NCBI GenBank assembly: GCA_016722515.1 | Contig: JADKJE010000003.1 | Location: 62,001 to 126,000 of the forward strand | Origin: Alphaproteobacteria bacterium | Lineage (GTDB): Bacteria; Pseudomonadota; Alphaproteobacteria; Rickettsiales; JADKJE01 | Reading direction: 5' to 3' | Length of the DNA stretch: 64,000 nt | Part shown: in pieces, positions 38,689 to 47,321 of the stretch | How positions within the stretch are numbered: the stretch's first letter is position 1 | How the letters are laid out: every line of letters starts with the position of its first letter | Program-made: the position numbers and the translations under genes | Notes under the pieces: model-generated | Seen by the model: only the letters and a program-made list of their open reading frames with translations | The model's database searches: none | Told to the model about the DNA's origin: nothing

Positions 38689-39231
38689 ATGGCCATTTTA
38701 ACTGTTATTACTGAACCGGATCCCCGGTTGCATATTTGTTCTGAAGAAGTCGCGGAAGTTACCGACGATATACGGCATTTTATGGATGATATGCTTGAAA
38801 CCATGTATCACAGCGAAGGCATTGGCCTAGCCGCAGTGCAGGTAGGTGTGCATAAACGAATTATCGTTATGGATATTGACCATTCGCAGGAACGTTATGA
38901 AAATGATGGTTCGGGGCAAGGCAGGCCTTTATGTATGGTGAATCCTACCATCGTGGCTTCATCAGAAGAAGAAAATATTTACCAAGAAGGCTGCTTATCG
39001 TTCCCTGGGCAATTTGCCAAAGTGATTCGTCCTAAAGAGGTAACGATTGAATACCTCGATTATGATGGCGAAAAACAAACACTCCATTGCACCGGCTTGT
39101 TAGCAACCTGCGTGCAGCACGAAATTGATCATATTAATGGGGTGGTGTTTGTGGATCATCTTTCCAAACTCAAACGCGAAATGATCTTAAGAAAACTCAA
39201 AAAATCCAAACAACTAGACGACGAAGCATAG
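38689..39231 (+). CDS. def: Peptide deformylase
   Basis: A 180-residue metalloenzyme that removes the formyl group from new proteins. All three motifs are present: GIGLAAVQVG at 44-53, EGCLSFP with Cys102, and HEIDH at 144-148. It is the first gene of def-fmt-truA. Confidence 0.96.
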   Translation: MAILTVITEPDPRLHICSEEVAEVTDDIRHFMDDMLETMYHSEGIGLAAVQVGVHKRIIVMDIDHSQERYENDGSGQGRPLCMVNPTIVASSEEENIYQEGCLSFPGQFAKVIRPKEVTIEYLDYDGEKQTLHCTGLLATCVQHEIDHINGVVFVDHLSKLKREMILRKLKKSKQLDDEA

Positions 39232-39239
39232 AGGTATTG

Positions 39240-40175
39240 ATGCGTATTATTTTTATGGGCAGTCCTGTATTTGCACTGCCAACCCTTGAATTGCTTGTTG
39301 ATTCAGCCGAACACGACGTTGTCGCGGTCTATACTCAGCCACCAAGGCCAGCCGGAAGAGGGTATAAATTACAGCCTTGTCCTGTTCATGAAGCGGCACA
39401 GGAACACGGTATTCCTGTTTTTTGCCCCGCCAGTTTAAAGTCGGAGGAAGAGCAGGCTAAATTTCGTGATTTGAAAGCAGATGTTGCCGTGGTTGTTGCC
39501 TATGGTTTGCTATTACCAAAGCCTATTCTGGAGGGAACAACATATGGTTGCTTGAATATTCATCCTTCCTTATTGCCAAGGTGGCGCGGTGCGGCACCCA
39601 TTCAACGTACATTAATGGCAGGGGATGAAATGACAGCGATTGCTATTATGAAAATGGATGAGGGATTGGATACTGGCGATGTCATGGCGATTGAAGAAGT
39701 TCCCCTTGCTGATGATACATTTCCCCAGTTGCATGATATTCTTGCATTCATGGGAGCAAAATTAATGTTGGAGGTGTTACGGGATATCGATAAGCTAGAG
39801 CCGCAACCTCAAGCAACAGAGGGGGTTACCTACGCCCATAAAATTAGAAAAGAAGAAGCCGAAATTGACTGGCGTCTGGATGCAAAACAGATTGATTGCT
39901 TAATTCGAGCGCTTACACCATCGCCTGGAGCATTCTTTCGTTGTGGGTTAGAAACCATAAAGATTCTCGAAGCAAGATATCAGGGGGGGCACTTTGGTAA
40001 ACCAGGAACCGTTATTGACGATCAATTATCGATAGCCTGCGGTAGTGGGATGATCCAGCCACTGGTGTTACAGCGGGCTGGAAAACAGGCAATGGATCTT
40101 GAAAGGTTCTTAAGGGGATTCTCGATTAAGCCAGGAACTGTGCTGGTTCTGGATGGGAATACAACAGTGCATTAG
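39240..40175 (+). CDS. fmt: Methionyl-tRNA formyltransferase
   Basis: A 311-residue enzyme that formylates initiator Met-tRNA. The N-terminal formyltransferase domain has LNIHPSLLPRWRGAAPIQ with Asn106 and His108, and the catalytic Asp144 in LDTGDVM. The C-terminal OB-like domain is complete. The ATG at 39240 has GAGG from the def stop region at good spacing; the TTG at 39237 is less likely. The gap to def is 8 bp. Confidence 0.95.
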   Translation: MRIIFMGSPVFALPTLELLVDSAEHDVVAVYTQPPRPAGRGYKLQPCPVHEAAQEHGIPVFCPASLKSEEEQAKFRDLKADVAVVVAYGLLLPKPILEGTTYGCLNIHPSLLPRWRGAAPIQRTLMAGDEMTAIAIMKMDEGLDTGDVMAIEEVPLADDTFPQLHDILAFMGAKLMLEVLRDIDKLEPQPQATEGVTYAHKIRKEEAEIDWRLDAKQIDCLIRALTPSPGAFFRCGLETIKILEARYQGGHFGKPGTVIDDQLSIACGSGMIQPLVLQRAGKQAMDLERFLRGFSIKPGTVLVLDGNTTVH

Positions 40176-40189
40176 TCCGTGTGTTTGAT

Positions 40190-40936
40190 ATGGTAAGGCG
40201 TTTTAAGCTCACAATTGAATATGACGGCACGCTGTATCATGGCTGGCAGATGCAAGAGGGGCTTGCGACTATTCAAGGAGCGCTTCAAGAGGCGATTTTT
40301 GTACTAACCGGCGAACGAGCCGATATCTATGTATCGGGCAGAACGGATGCGGGTGTGCATGCGTTGGCTCAGGTTGCGCATGTGGATATTCGCAAAGAAT
40401 TACGTCCGTTTCAAGTGATGTCAGCACTTAATTCGCTTTTAAAACCGCAACCGATTTCTATCCTTCATGCAGAAGACGTGGCTTTCGATTTTCATGCACG
40501 ATTTTCAACCCTTTATCGGCAATATCGGTATCGCATCATCAACCGTAGAGCACCGCTTGCCATTGAGCATAATCGAGCCTGGCGTGTGGTCAAACCATTG
40601 GATGTTGCCTTGATGCAACGGGCTGCTAATCACTTAATAGGCCATCATGATTTTTCGAGTTTCAGAAGCACGGAATGCCAGGCTGCGTCGCCTATGAAGC
40701 ATTTAGATGTATTGCAATGCCTCCAGCAAGGTGATGCGATAGAAATCATGGCTAAAGCTCCATCATTTTTGCATAATCAGGTGCGGATCACGGTTGGAAC
40801 GCTGGCTGAAGTAGGGATGGGTAATCGACTTCCTGATGAAATAAAGACAATCCTAGATGCAAAGGATCGTAGAGCTGCAGGACAAACAGCGCCTGCATGT
40901 GGTTTGTATTTGGAGCACATTGGCTATCCAGTTTAG
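40190..40936 (+). CDS. truA: tRNA pseudouridine(38-40) synthase TruA
   Basis: A 248-residue enzyme. FKLTIEYDGTLYHGWQ is the family N-terminus and SGRTDAGVHA holds the catalytic Asp. FLHNQVRITVGTL is the conserved C-terminal motif. ATG 40190 is chosen; a GTG at 40181 is possible. It ends the def-fmt-truA run. Confidence 0.94.
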   Translation: MVRRFKLTIEYDGTLYHGWQMQEGLATIQGALQEAIFVLTGERADIYVSGRTDAGVHALAQVAHVDIRKELRPFQVMSALNSLLKPQPISILHAEDVAFDFHARFSTLYRQYRYRIINRRAPLAIEHNRAWRVVKPLDVALMQRAANHLIGHHDFSSFRSTECQAASPMKHLDVLQCLQQGDAIEIMAKAPSFLHNQVRITVGTLAEVGMGNRLPDEIKTILDAKDRRAAGQTAPACGLYLEHIGYPV

Positions 40937-41126
40937 ACCTCCCCAGATTCATGCCAAGAGGGCGTGAATCTGCCCCTCCTCATCAGTGGAGGGTAGAAGG
41001 AAGCGAGCTACTCCCTAGCTTCCCCTCCAACACTACAAGGCAATCGTCTGCCCTCAAATAGCTATAGACATTCCATTTTCATTTCGTTACCATCAATAGA
41101 AGGGGACAATTTTGACGGGGGAAGAG

Positions 41127-41894
41127 ATGTTACTGGAAACACAGCGTTTATCGCCATTTACCGATATTTTTACAGAGCGTGCAGAAGCCTATCAACGTGC
41201 CATGGAAACAAATCCAACGGCGCGTGATAAAGAGTTTTTAAACGTCCTACATTATGCCGATATTCAAGATGGGCATGTCGTATTTGATATTCCGTCATAC
41301 GGCGGATATTTATTGCCACATACCCCCGTGAATGCCAAGGTGATTGGGCTTGATCCATCTGGTGCATTTGCCGAATTAGAACGTAAAACTGAACAGCAGG
41401 TGGTGCGTTGCGAAGAAATAGAATTTCCCTATCGTGATTGTACAGCCGATCGGGTGGTGTCTATATCTGGAGCGCATTTAATGGGTGATCGATTGGCTTT
41501 TTTTAAAGAAGTGAAGCGAGTCATGAAATTAGGTGGCATACTTTCGGTTGCCGATGTGCATATCGAATCTAAAGTTGCCCATTTCTTACAGCGTTTTGTG
41601 AATGCCAATAGTTCCAAAGGATACCAGGGAAAATTTGTTGATGATAATACGCAGCGTTTGATAGAAGGCTCTGGTTTGGTCGTTACCTTTGCCCAACGCA
41701 TCAGTTTTCCGTGGAAATTTTCTTCTATCGATGGTGCCATTGAATTTGTCAGGCAACTTTTTGGTATTGATATGGCATCGCCCAAAGATATCGAGGCAGC
41801 CCTTCAGGACTACCTCGGTATTCAAAAAATCGGAAAAGAATATTATTTACGCTGGGAACTTATGTTTTATAAGGCTACCAGGGTACGGTTATAG
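41127..41894 (+). CDS. Class I SAM-dependent methyltransferase
   Basis: A 255-residue protein. The fold is suggested by the strand HVVFDIPSYGGYLLP (motif I, with an atypical Gly pattern), VIGLDPS (acidic end of strand 2), CTADRVVSISGAHLM and VMKLGGILSVADVH (post-motif). The substrate is unknown. A TTG start at 41112 is possible, but ATG 41127 has GGGGGAAG upstream. It stands alone after a 190-bp gap. Confidence 0.65.
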   Translation: MLLETQRLSPFTDIFTERAEAYQRAMETNPTARDKEFLNVLHYADIQDGHVVFDIPSYGGYLLPHTPVNAKVIGLDPSGAFAELERKTEQQVVRCEEIEFPYRDCTADRVVSISGAHLMGDRLAFFKEVKRVMKLGGILSVADVHIESKVAHFLQRFVNANSSKGYQGKFVDDNTQRLIEGSGLVVTFAQRISFPWKFSSIDGAIEFVRQLFGIDMASPKDIEAALQDYLGIQKIGKEYYLRWELMFYKATRVRL

Positions 41895-42087
41895 TTATTT
41901 TCCTTTATCTGTCCTGTGATCATGGTGTTTCTGTTGACAGAGACGGTTGACGAAGCTGGCCTTTTTTCATGAGACTATGTGCGGTGGCTAACATCATCAC
42001 AGTCACTTTCAAGGATGCTGCTGAAATCACGTTTGTTGGTATGGTTTTTGCGTTTTATTGTGTTTCGTACATGTAAGTGATGCATTT

Positions 42088-42909
42088 TTATAGATCGACC
42101 AAAACAGCGGGAATGGCTTCGATGAGGTCCTCAGCAATTAAGCCTGGGCCAATTTTATGGGCGCACTCGCTGTGGATCCACACCCCAATACAGGCTGCAA
42201 TGAAGGGATCAACATGATTGGCGAGCAGTCCGCTACAGATACCGCTAAGCACATCACCGCTACCTGCTGTTGCAAGCCAAGCCGGAGCTGAATGATTGAT
42301 AACGACGTGGCCATCTGGCGATGCAATGATGGTATCATGCCCTTTTAGAATAATGACCGCGTGACTTTGTGTTGCGGCAGTGAGGGCGCTTATAACGCGG
42401 TCTTGAGTGAGTGTAAATAGTCGTTTAAATTCGCCCTCGTGAGGGCTCAAAATGGTTGGGCCTTTCATAGCATCAAAGAGCTGTGAAGGTTTGGTCTGAA
42501 AACTGCTCAATGCATCCGCATCAAGCATAACTGGTTTAGCGGTAGCAAGAGCATGTAATACATGCTCTTTGGTTTGTTCAGAAACACCCATCCCGGGTCC
42601 TAAGACCAATGTTGTGTATTTAGGATTATGAAAGTAGCTGTAGAGTTCCTGGTTATTTTCAAAGGAGCGTGTCATGACGCTGAGAGCAGAACTGGCATAA
42701 TAAACAAGATGCTGTTTTTCGCAGGCAATCGTAGCCAGCCCAGCTCCGATTCGTAAGGCAGACTTGGCACACATTTTAGCCGCTCCTGCCATTTCCGGTT
42801 TGGCTGCAACCACGAACACCGAACCTCTATCATATTTGTTGTAATGATCCTGTGGCCATGGGAAAAGAGCTTTCCAATTATCTGGATGATTGCTGGTCGG
42901 TGATATCAT
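42088..42909 (-). CDS. nnrD: ADP-dependent NAD(P)H-hydrate dehydratase NnrD
   Basis: A 273-residue ribokinase-like repair enzyme that dehydrates damaged NAD(P)H. LVLGPGMGV, MLDADALSSF, ILSPHEGEFKRL and the catalytic TAGSGDVLSGI are present. Only the C-terminal YjeF dehydratase half is here; the N-terminal epimerase domain (NnrE) is absent. Confidence 0.9.
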   Translation of the reverse strand: MISPTSNHPDNWKALFPWPQDHYNKYDRGSVFVVAAKPEMAGAAKMCAKSALRIGAGLATIACEKQHLVYYASSALSVMTRSFENNQELYSYFHNPKYTTLVLGPGMGVSEQTKEHVLHALATAKPVMLDADALSSFQTKPSQLFDAMKGPTILSPHEGEFKRLFTLTQDRVISALTAATQSHAVIILKGHDTIIASPDGHVVINHSAPAWLATAGSGDVLSGICSGLLANHVDPFIAACIGVWIHSECAHKIGPGLIAEDLIEAIPAVLVDL

Positions 42910-42984
42910 GGCAACGTTGCTATCCTTTTTTTAAAAGAATAGCAGTTGGGAATGAGGTTGGATAGATTAAAAATAGTATCGAGT

Positions 42985-43015
42985 CGTGCTACTCTTCTCA
43001 ATAAAGGAGAGCACG
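42985..43015 (-). terminator. Hairpin downstream of the 302-residue gene
   Basis: CGTGCT-A-CTC pairs with GAG-AGCACG across a short loop just beyond the minus-strand stop at 43024. A weak T-rich stretch follows on the minus strand. Confidence 0.4.
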
Positions 43016-43023
43016 CCCCTAAA

Positions 43024-43932
43024 TTAACCAGCATTCATAATGGCTTTATTCAATTTTTCCAGAAAAACTGCTTCATCAGGAACTGGAGCAGAATGATGCC
43101 AGTAAGTATTTAATTCACTGTTTTTATAGGGCAATAAGAATTTCTTTTTTAATTGAAGAAGGGTCTCTTGATCGACTTCAGCAGGCAATTGTTGTTCGAT
43201 ACGATAGAGTAGACGGATAATATCGGCGCTGTCATTTTTGATGCTGAAATAATAAGGAGATGGATGATCAGGTGCTTCATCGGGTTCATGCCTACCAACG
43301 CTGACTTTAATTCCCAAGCTGATCATTCGTAATACTTTGCTGCGTTTAGCATGATAAGGGCTGGGGCTGGTATGATGTTCATAATCATCCATCGCACTGG
43401 CAGGGTGGTAAAAGCGTAATTCTGGCTCCTGGGTGGTCATGGCAAAATCCTGTTCATAGGGATCGCCATGAAACGATATCCATCCTTGAGAGTGCTCAGC
43501 TATGATGCCCTTATAAGCATCGTGAGTGAGGTGCTGGAGCATCATTAAAATTTCATGGGACAGAATGATTTTTTGTTCTTCATGCTGGGTAATCAGTGCT
43601 TCTTTCTGGTTGAGATAATAATGGAAAAAACGGATGGCATCGGGATCTGCAAAATTGAGGCAAAGTTGAAATCCGGCTATTTTTTGTTTTTGCGGTTTAC
43701 GTCCACGTCTTGAAGGACTGCTTAAATCTTTAAGGGCAACTTCAATGCCAGGAAGCAAGCGTGCATGCTGAGTAGCATAATATTTGGCTCGAAGCGCCGT
43801 TAACTCGTCTTCAATAACACATTCAATCGCCTCAATCGATTTGACAGGAGGTCGTGACGTTACTTTAAATCGATAACCAACGCGGTTATGGAGCAAATCA
43901 ACCACTTCGCGTAGCAATTCTGAGCTTTTCAT
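43024..43932 (-). CDS. Hypothetical protein, basic patch near the N-terminus
   Basis: A 302-residue protein I do not recognise. It has no signal peptide or membrane helix. RRGRKPQKQK near residue 75-85 is an AT-hook-like basic stretch. His/Tyr-rich segments occur in the middle and near the C-terminus. It is flanked by nnrD downstream and a divergent Sel1-like gene. Confidence 0.6.
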   Translation of the reverse strand: MKSSELLREVVDLLHNRVGYRFKVTSRPPVKSIEAIECVIEDELTALRAKYYATQHARLLPGIEVALKDLSSPSRRGRKPQKQKIAGFQLCLNFADPDAIRFFHYYLNQKEALITQHEEQKIILSHEILMMLQHLTHDAYKGIIAEHSQGWISFHGDPYEQDFAMTTQEPELRFYHPASAMDDYEHHTSPSPYHAKRSKVLRMISLGIKVSVGRHEPDEAPDHPSPYYFSIKNDSADIIRLLYRIEQQLPAEVDQETLLQLKKKFLLPYKNSELNTYWHHSAPVPDEAVFLEKLNKAIMNAG

Positions 43933-44067
43933 ATTAAGGCTTCCTCAATTCTTTTTCTTTATCTTAAAATGTAACGGTTAAATTACTCTTAAGTCAAAAT
44001 GGAAAAGGCTTGAAAGCTTGGACATTATGTGCTTTACCTAGTCGCTAGAGATTAAAAATAGAATGAG

Positions 44068-44799
44068 ATGATTACTATGGAATTTATCAAGAATTTTTTG
44101 AATACAAAAGCTGCCCCGATATTGATAAATCCCAGCGTGTTGCTCGTTCTTATTGTGATGGCGATGCTGTTATTTGCATGGGCAATTAAGCGGGATAAAA
44201 ATATTTTATTGACGGTGGCATTATGGTTTTTCCTAGTGGAAATCATAGTGGGTATTTTGTACTCCATTTACTGGGCACCGCGTCCTGCTGATAAAATTCC
44301 AGCAATGCAGGCGGAAATTGTTGAATTAAAAACCGTTCTTAATAAAGAAGTACAAGCTAAGATTGCTTACGAAGCGATCAATAAACTTAAAAAGACCCAG
44401 GCAGAACTTCAGCAATCAAGTGCTGCCGAAAAAGAATTTGAGCAGTTTCTTGGCATGATAGGCGAGGCCAATGCTGGCGATCCCACCAAACAATATGCAG
44501 CGGGGTTGCGCTATATGAGTGGGGGTGCCCACCTTAAGAAAAATACCGAGCAGGCGTTGATTTGGATTAAACGCGCCGGCAGCAGGGGGTATAAGGATGC
44601 GCTTTATTATCTTGGCCGTTATTACCAATCGGGGAAGGATCTGGATTCTCAAAAATACAGTTGTTACTGGATGAGCCTGGCTGCTAGCCAACGTCATGAA
44701 AAAGCAACCGTTGAAGCACAAAGATTATGTGCAGCCCTGCCTAAAAATGCGCAAGAAGCTATCCGCAGCAATGTGGCAGAATGGAAACCTATTAAGTAG
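44068..44799 (+). CDS. Membrane-anchored Sel1-repeat protein
   Basis: A 243-residue protein with two N-terminal membrane helices (about 18-36 and 48-68), a helical coiled-coil stretch (about 80-130) and two Sel1-like repeats (AAGLRYMSGGAHLKKNTEQA, then ALYYLGRYYQSGKDLDSQKY). Such repeats mediate protein contacts. ATG 44077 is an alternative start. The SulP gene follows after 6 bp, suggesting co-transcription. Confidence 0.7.
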   Translation: MITMEFIKNFLNTKAAPILINPSVLLVLIVMAMLLFAWAIKRDKNILLTVALWFFLVEIIVGILYSIYWAPRPADKIPAMQAEIVELKTVLNKEVQAKIAYEAINKLKKTQAELQQSSAAEKEFEQFLGMIGEANAGDPTKQYAAGLRYMSGGAHLKKNTEQALIWIKRAGSRGYKDALYYLGRYYQSGKDLDSQKYSCYWMSLAASQRHEKATVEAQRLCAALPKNAQEAIRSNVAEWKPIK

Positions 44800-44805
44800 T
44801 AAGCT

Positions 44806-46506
44806 ATGACAGCCAGACAAAACCAATTTCCTCTTGCTACGGCCATGCGTGAGTCGTTTAAGAAGGGATATGGTTTTAAGAAGCTGCGTAAGGATTGTTT
44901 AGCAGGCCTGGTTGTGTCATTAGTGGCCTTGCCTTTGGCAATGGCACTCTCTATAGCTGTGGGACTTCCGCCGCAACATGGGTTATATACAGCGATCGTA
45001 GCTGGGTTTGTTGCGGCTCTTCTAGGCGGTTCGATGAATAATGTCAGTGGCCCCACAGCCGCCTTCGTGGTCATCGTTGCACCCATCGTGGCTGAACATG
45101 GATTGCATGGTTTGGTGTGGTGTCAGATCATGGCAGGACTTATGTTGCTGATTATGGGATTTATGGGGCTTGGCCGCTATATCCATTATGTTCCTTATTC
45201 AGTGACTACTGGCTTTACTGCCGGTATTGCCATTGTGATTGCCACATTGGGACTCAATGATTTTTTAGGGTTGGGACTTAAAACACTTCAGGGTGACTAT
45301 CTGGATAAGGCCTTCATGATTATAAGCCATCTACCTGATTTTAACCCCTACGAATTAACGGTAGGTTGTTTGTCATTAATCTTTATGATGCTGACGAATC
45401 GTTTGGTTCCTAAATTACCTGCGCCTATTTTCGGCATTATATTGGGGACTGCTTTAGCCTATGCGCTTGAAAGCATGGGACACCCAGTAGCAACGATTGC
45501 TAGCCGGTTTACGTTTACTGATGTAACTGGGATTCATCATGGAATTTCTAACGCACCACCATTATTTTATTCACCCACGCTAGAAGGCGGTCATTTGTTG
45601 AGTTTACCTTTTTTTGATGAGTGGAAAATTTTATTAATGCCAGCGCTCGTTGTGGCGCTACTTTCTGCGCTAGAGTCATTACTTACGGGTACGGTAGCAG
45701 ACCAGATGGCTGGTACGAGGTTAAATCCTAACAGTGAACTTAACGGTATCGGGGTTGCTAATATCCTGACGGCATTTGTCGGTGGGATTCCTGCAACGGG
45801 TGCCATTGCAAGAACAGTAACAGGTATTAATGCTGGTGCACAGTCCCCTATTGCGGCGATCATCCATGCCGTGCTAATGTTGACCTATGTCATTTGCTTG
45901 GCCCCACTTATCAATCATGTGCCGATGGCAGCACTTTCGGCTTTATTGATGGTGACTGCTTATCGTATGTCGCATATTAAAGAAATTATCAATGCTTTCA
46001 AGCAGCACCGCGACAGCGATTTAATCGTGTTGCTGACATGCTTATTGCTGACGGTTTTTGTTGACATGGTAGCAGGGGTAGTCGTTGGATTTTTAATGGC
46101 GTCCCTGTTATTTATGAGGCGTATTGCCAATATCACAACGGTTGAACTTGAACAAGGGATATGTGAGGACGAGGAAGGTGAAACGATTCAGTTGCCGCAG
46201 CATGTGATGTTATTTAAGATAGACGGGCCGTTGTTTTTTGGAACAGTCGAGAAAGCATTTGACCGCTACCAGTTTATTCATGACCATATTAAAACGGTGA
46301 TTATTGATTTAGAGCGTGTTCCTTTAATTGATTTGACGGGGATTGTTTCGTTAAAGTCGATGCTTAAAAAAATGATTGGCGATGGTAAAAAGGTTATTAT
46401 TTGTGGGAATTCTACCTTAACTGAAAATATGATGAAAAAAGTCATCACCCCAGAGATGGCTAGTCATATCCGTGTAGCAGAAACGGTGGAAGATGCGTTG
46501 ATTTAG
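44806..46506 (+). CDS. SulP-family anion transporter with STAS domain
   Basis: A 566-residue permease. The SLC26/SulP core has DCLAGLVVSLVALPLAMA, GPTAAFVVI and LTGTVADQMAGTRLNPNSEL. A cytoplasmic STAS domain follows from about 465 (FKIDGPLFFGT, DLTGIVSL). Substrate could be sulfate, bicarbonate or a dicarboxylate. It is the last intact housekeeping gene before the accessory island. Confidence 0.92.
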   Translation: MTARQNQFPLATAMRESFKKGYGFKKLRKDCLAGLVVSLVALPLAMALSIAVGLPPQHGLYTAIVAGFVAALLGGSMNNVSGPTAAFVVIVAPIVAEHGLHGLVWCQIMAGLMLLIMGFMGLGRYIHYVPYSVTTGFTAGIAIVIATLGLNDFLGLGLKTLQGDYLDKAFMIISHLPDFNPYELTVGCLSLIFMMLTNRLVPKLPAPIFGIILGTALAYALESMGHPVATIASRFTFTDVTGIHHGISNAPPLFYSPTLEGGHLLSLPFFDEWKILLMPALVVALLSALESLLTGTVADQMAGTRLNPNSELNGIGVANILTAFVGGIPATGAIARTVTGINAGAQSPIAAIIHAVLMLTYVICLAPLINHVPMAALSALLMVTAYRMSHIKEIINAFKQHRDSDLIVLLTCLLLTVFVDMVAGVVVGFLMASLLFMRRIANITTVELEQGICEDEEGETIQLPQHVMLFKIDGPLFFGTVEKAFDRYQFIHDHIKTVIIDLERVPLIDLTGIVSLKSMLKKMIGDGKKVIICGNSTLTENMMKKVITPEMASHIRVAETVEDALI

Positions 46507-46564
46507 AGGCTGGGGTTACGAGATCATTTTATGTTATCTCCTCGCGCTTGACGCGTTGGGATAG

Positions 46565-46732
46565 CGATTATCATCAGAAGTCATAAAGCTTCTCAATGAC
46601 CAATCCGCCTGGAATGACCAGCGGCAGGGAATGAAAGAGGCGTTGCAACAAATGGGGTTAGGCGGGGATAGGCTTCCAAATGAAAACGCTGCCGAAGCAG
46701 TGCTGGGTTGCTTAGGGAATAGCGTAACCTAA
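46565..46732 (+). pseudogene. lpxB: 3' remnant of lpxB (lipid-A-disaccharide synthase)
   Basis: A 55-codon open stretch after an in-frame TAG. It reads SSEVIKLLNDQSAW, QRQGMKEALQQMG and ENAAEAVL, resembling the C-terminal helices of LpxB. The rest of the gene is missing, so this is a scar of a deletion or translocation at the island edge. The match is by eye, from a short segment. Confidence 0.5.
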
Positions 46733-46785
46733 AGCGCCGCTAAAACGATTACGAGAGCCATAAGTTCTGACTTTCTCGTTACGGT

Positions 46786-46863
46786 CTAACCGCTCTTTTT
46801 TAGGTTCAACTCAATTAATGCATGGAGGGGCCTTTGTTCTTTATAGTATTCAATAAATGTCTT
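46786..46863 (-). mobile_element. Tiny transposase C-terminal fragment
   Basis: The minus strand reads KTFIEYYKEQRPLHALIEL, resembling the FxxYYNxxRPHxAL ending of rve-type (IS3/IS481) transposases. Only about 25 codons remain. Confidence 0.4.
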
Positions 46864-47033
46864 GGATATAAAATATAGAAAATATATCTTCAACCCATTT
46901 TAGGTGAACACACTAGTAAAATTGCCCAAAGAAATGAAATAAGTAGAGTAGAGCGTACGTAATAAAAAGACTGATAAAAGACAATTAAGTGACTTGCCAG
47001 GGAATTTATCTATATATTATTGAAATGTTTCTT

Positions 47034-47218
47034 CTTCCTGAAGGGAATCATGGGTGATAAAATGAATGCGATTGCCATGGCCGTTGGCTTTAACCTCAGA
47101 AAGATACTCAAGGTTATTTTATGGCTCATTCTTACCCTGCAATGGTGGATGAAAATAAAACCTCAGGTGCGGGCATATTGCTAAATTAAAACAAAAAATG
47201 GGTTTTTTAGGAGAGACT
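47034..47218 (+). mobile_element. 3' end of an IS5-family element
   Basis: This 185-bp segment is almost identical to 61616-61800. It codes for the C-terminus of a DDE transposase (LKGIMGDKMNA, VGFNLRKIL, then a stop) and ends in GGTTTTTTAGGAGAGACT, the right inverted repeat. The rest of the element is gone. It stands about 100 bp before the 1587-residue gene. Confidence 0.85.
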
Positions 47219-47321
47219 AGTTAAAATTTTTAGCGATAATAGAAAGAAAAAAGTAGTTATTATGTTTTTATTATAAGTATTTCGTTTTTTAATAATCTGT
47301 TAACGAAAGGCAGCCGGTAAC

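Noticed and set aside
41429..41785. 118-codon minus-strand frame opposite the methyltransferase
   Set aside because: It is fully antisense to a better-supported gene with a good ribosome binding site.
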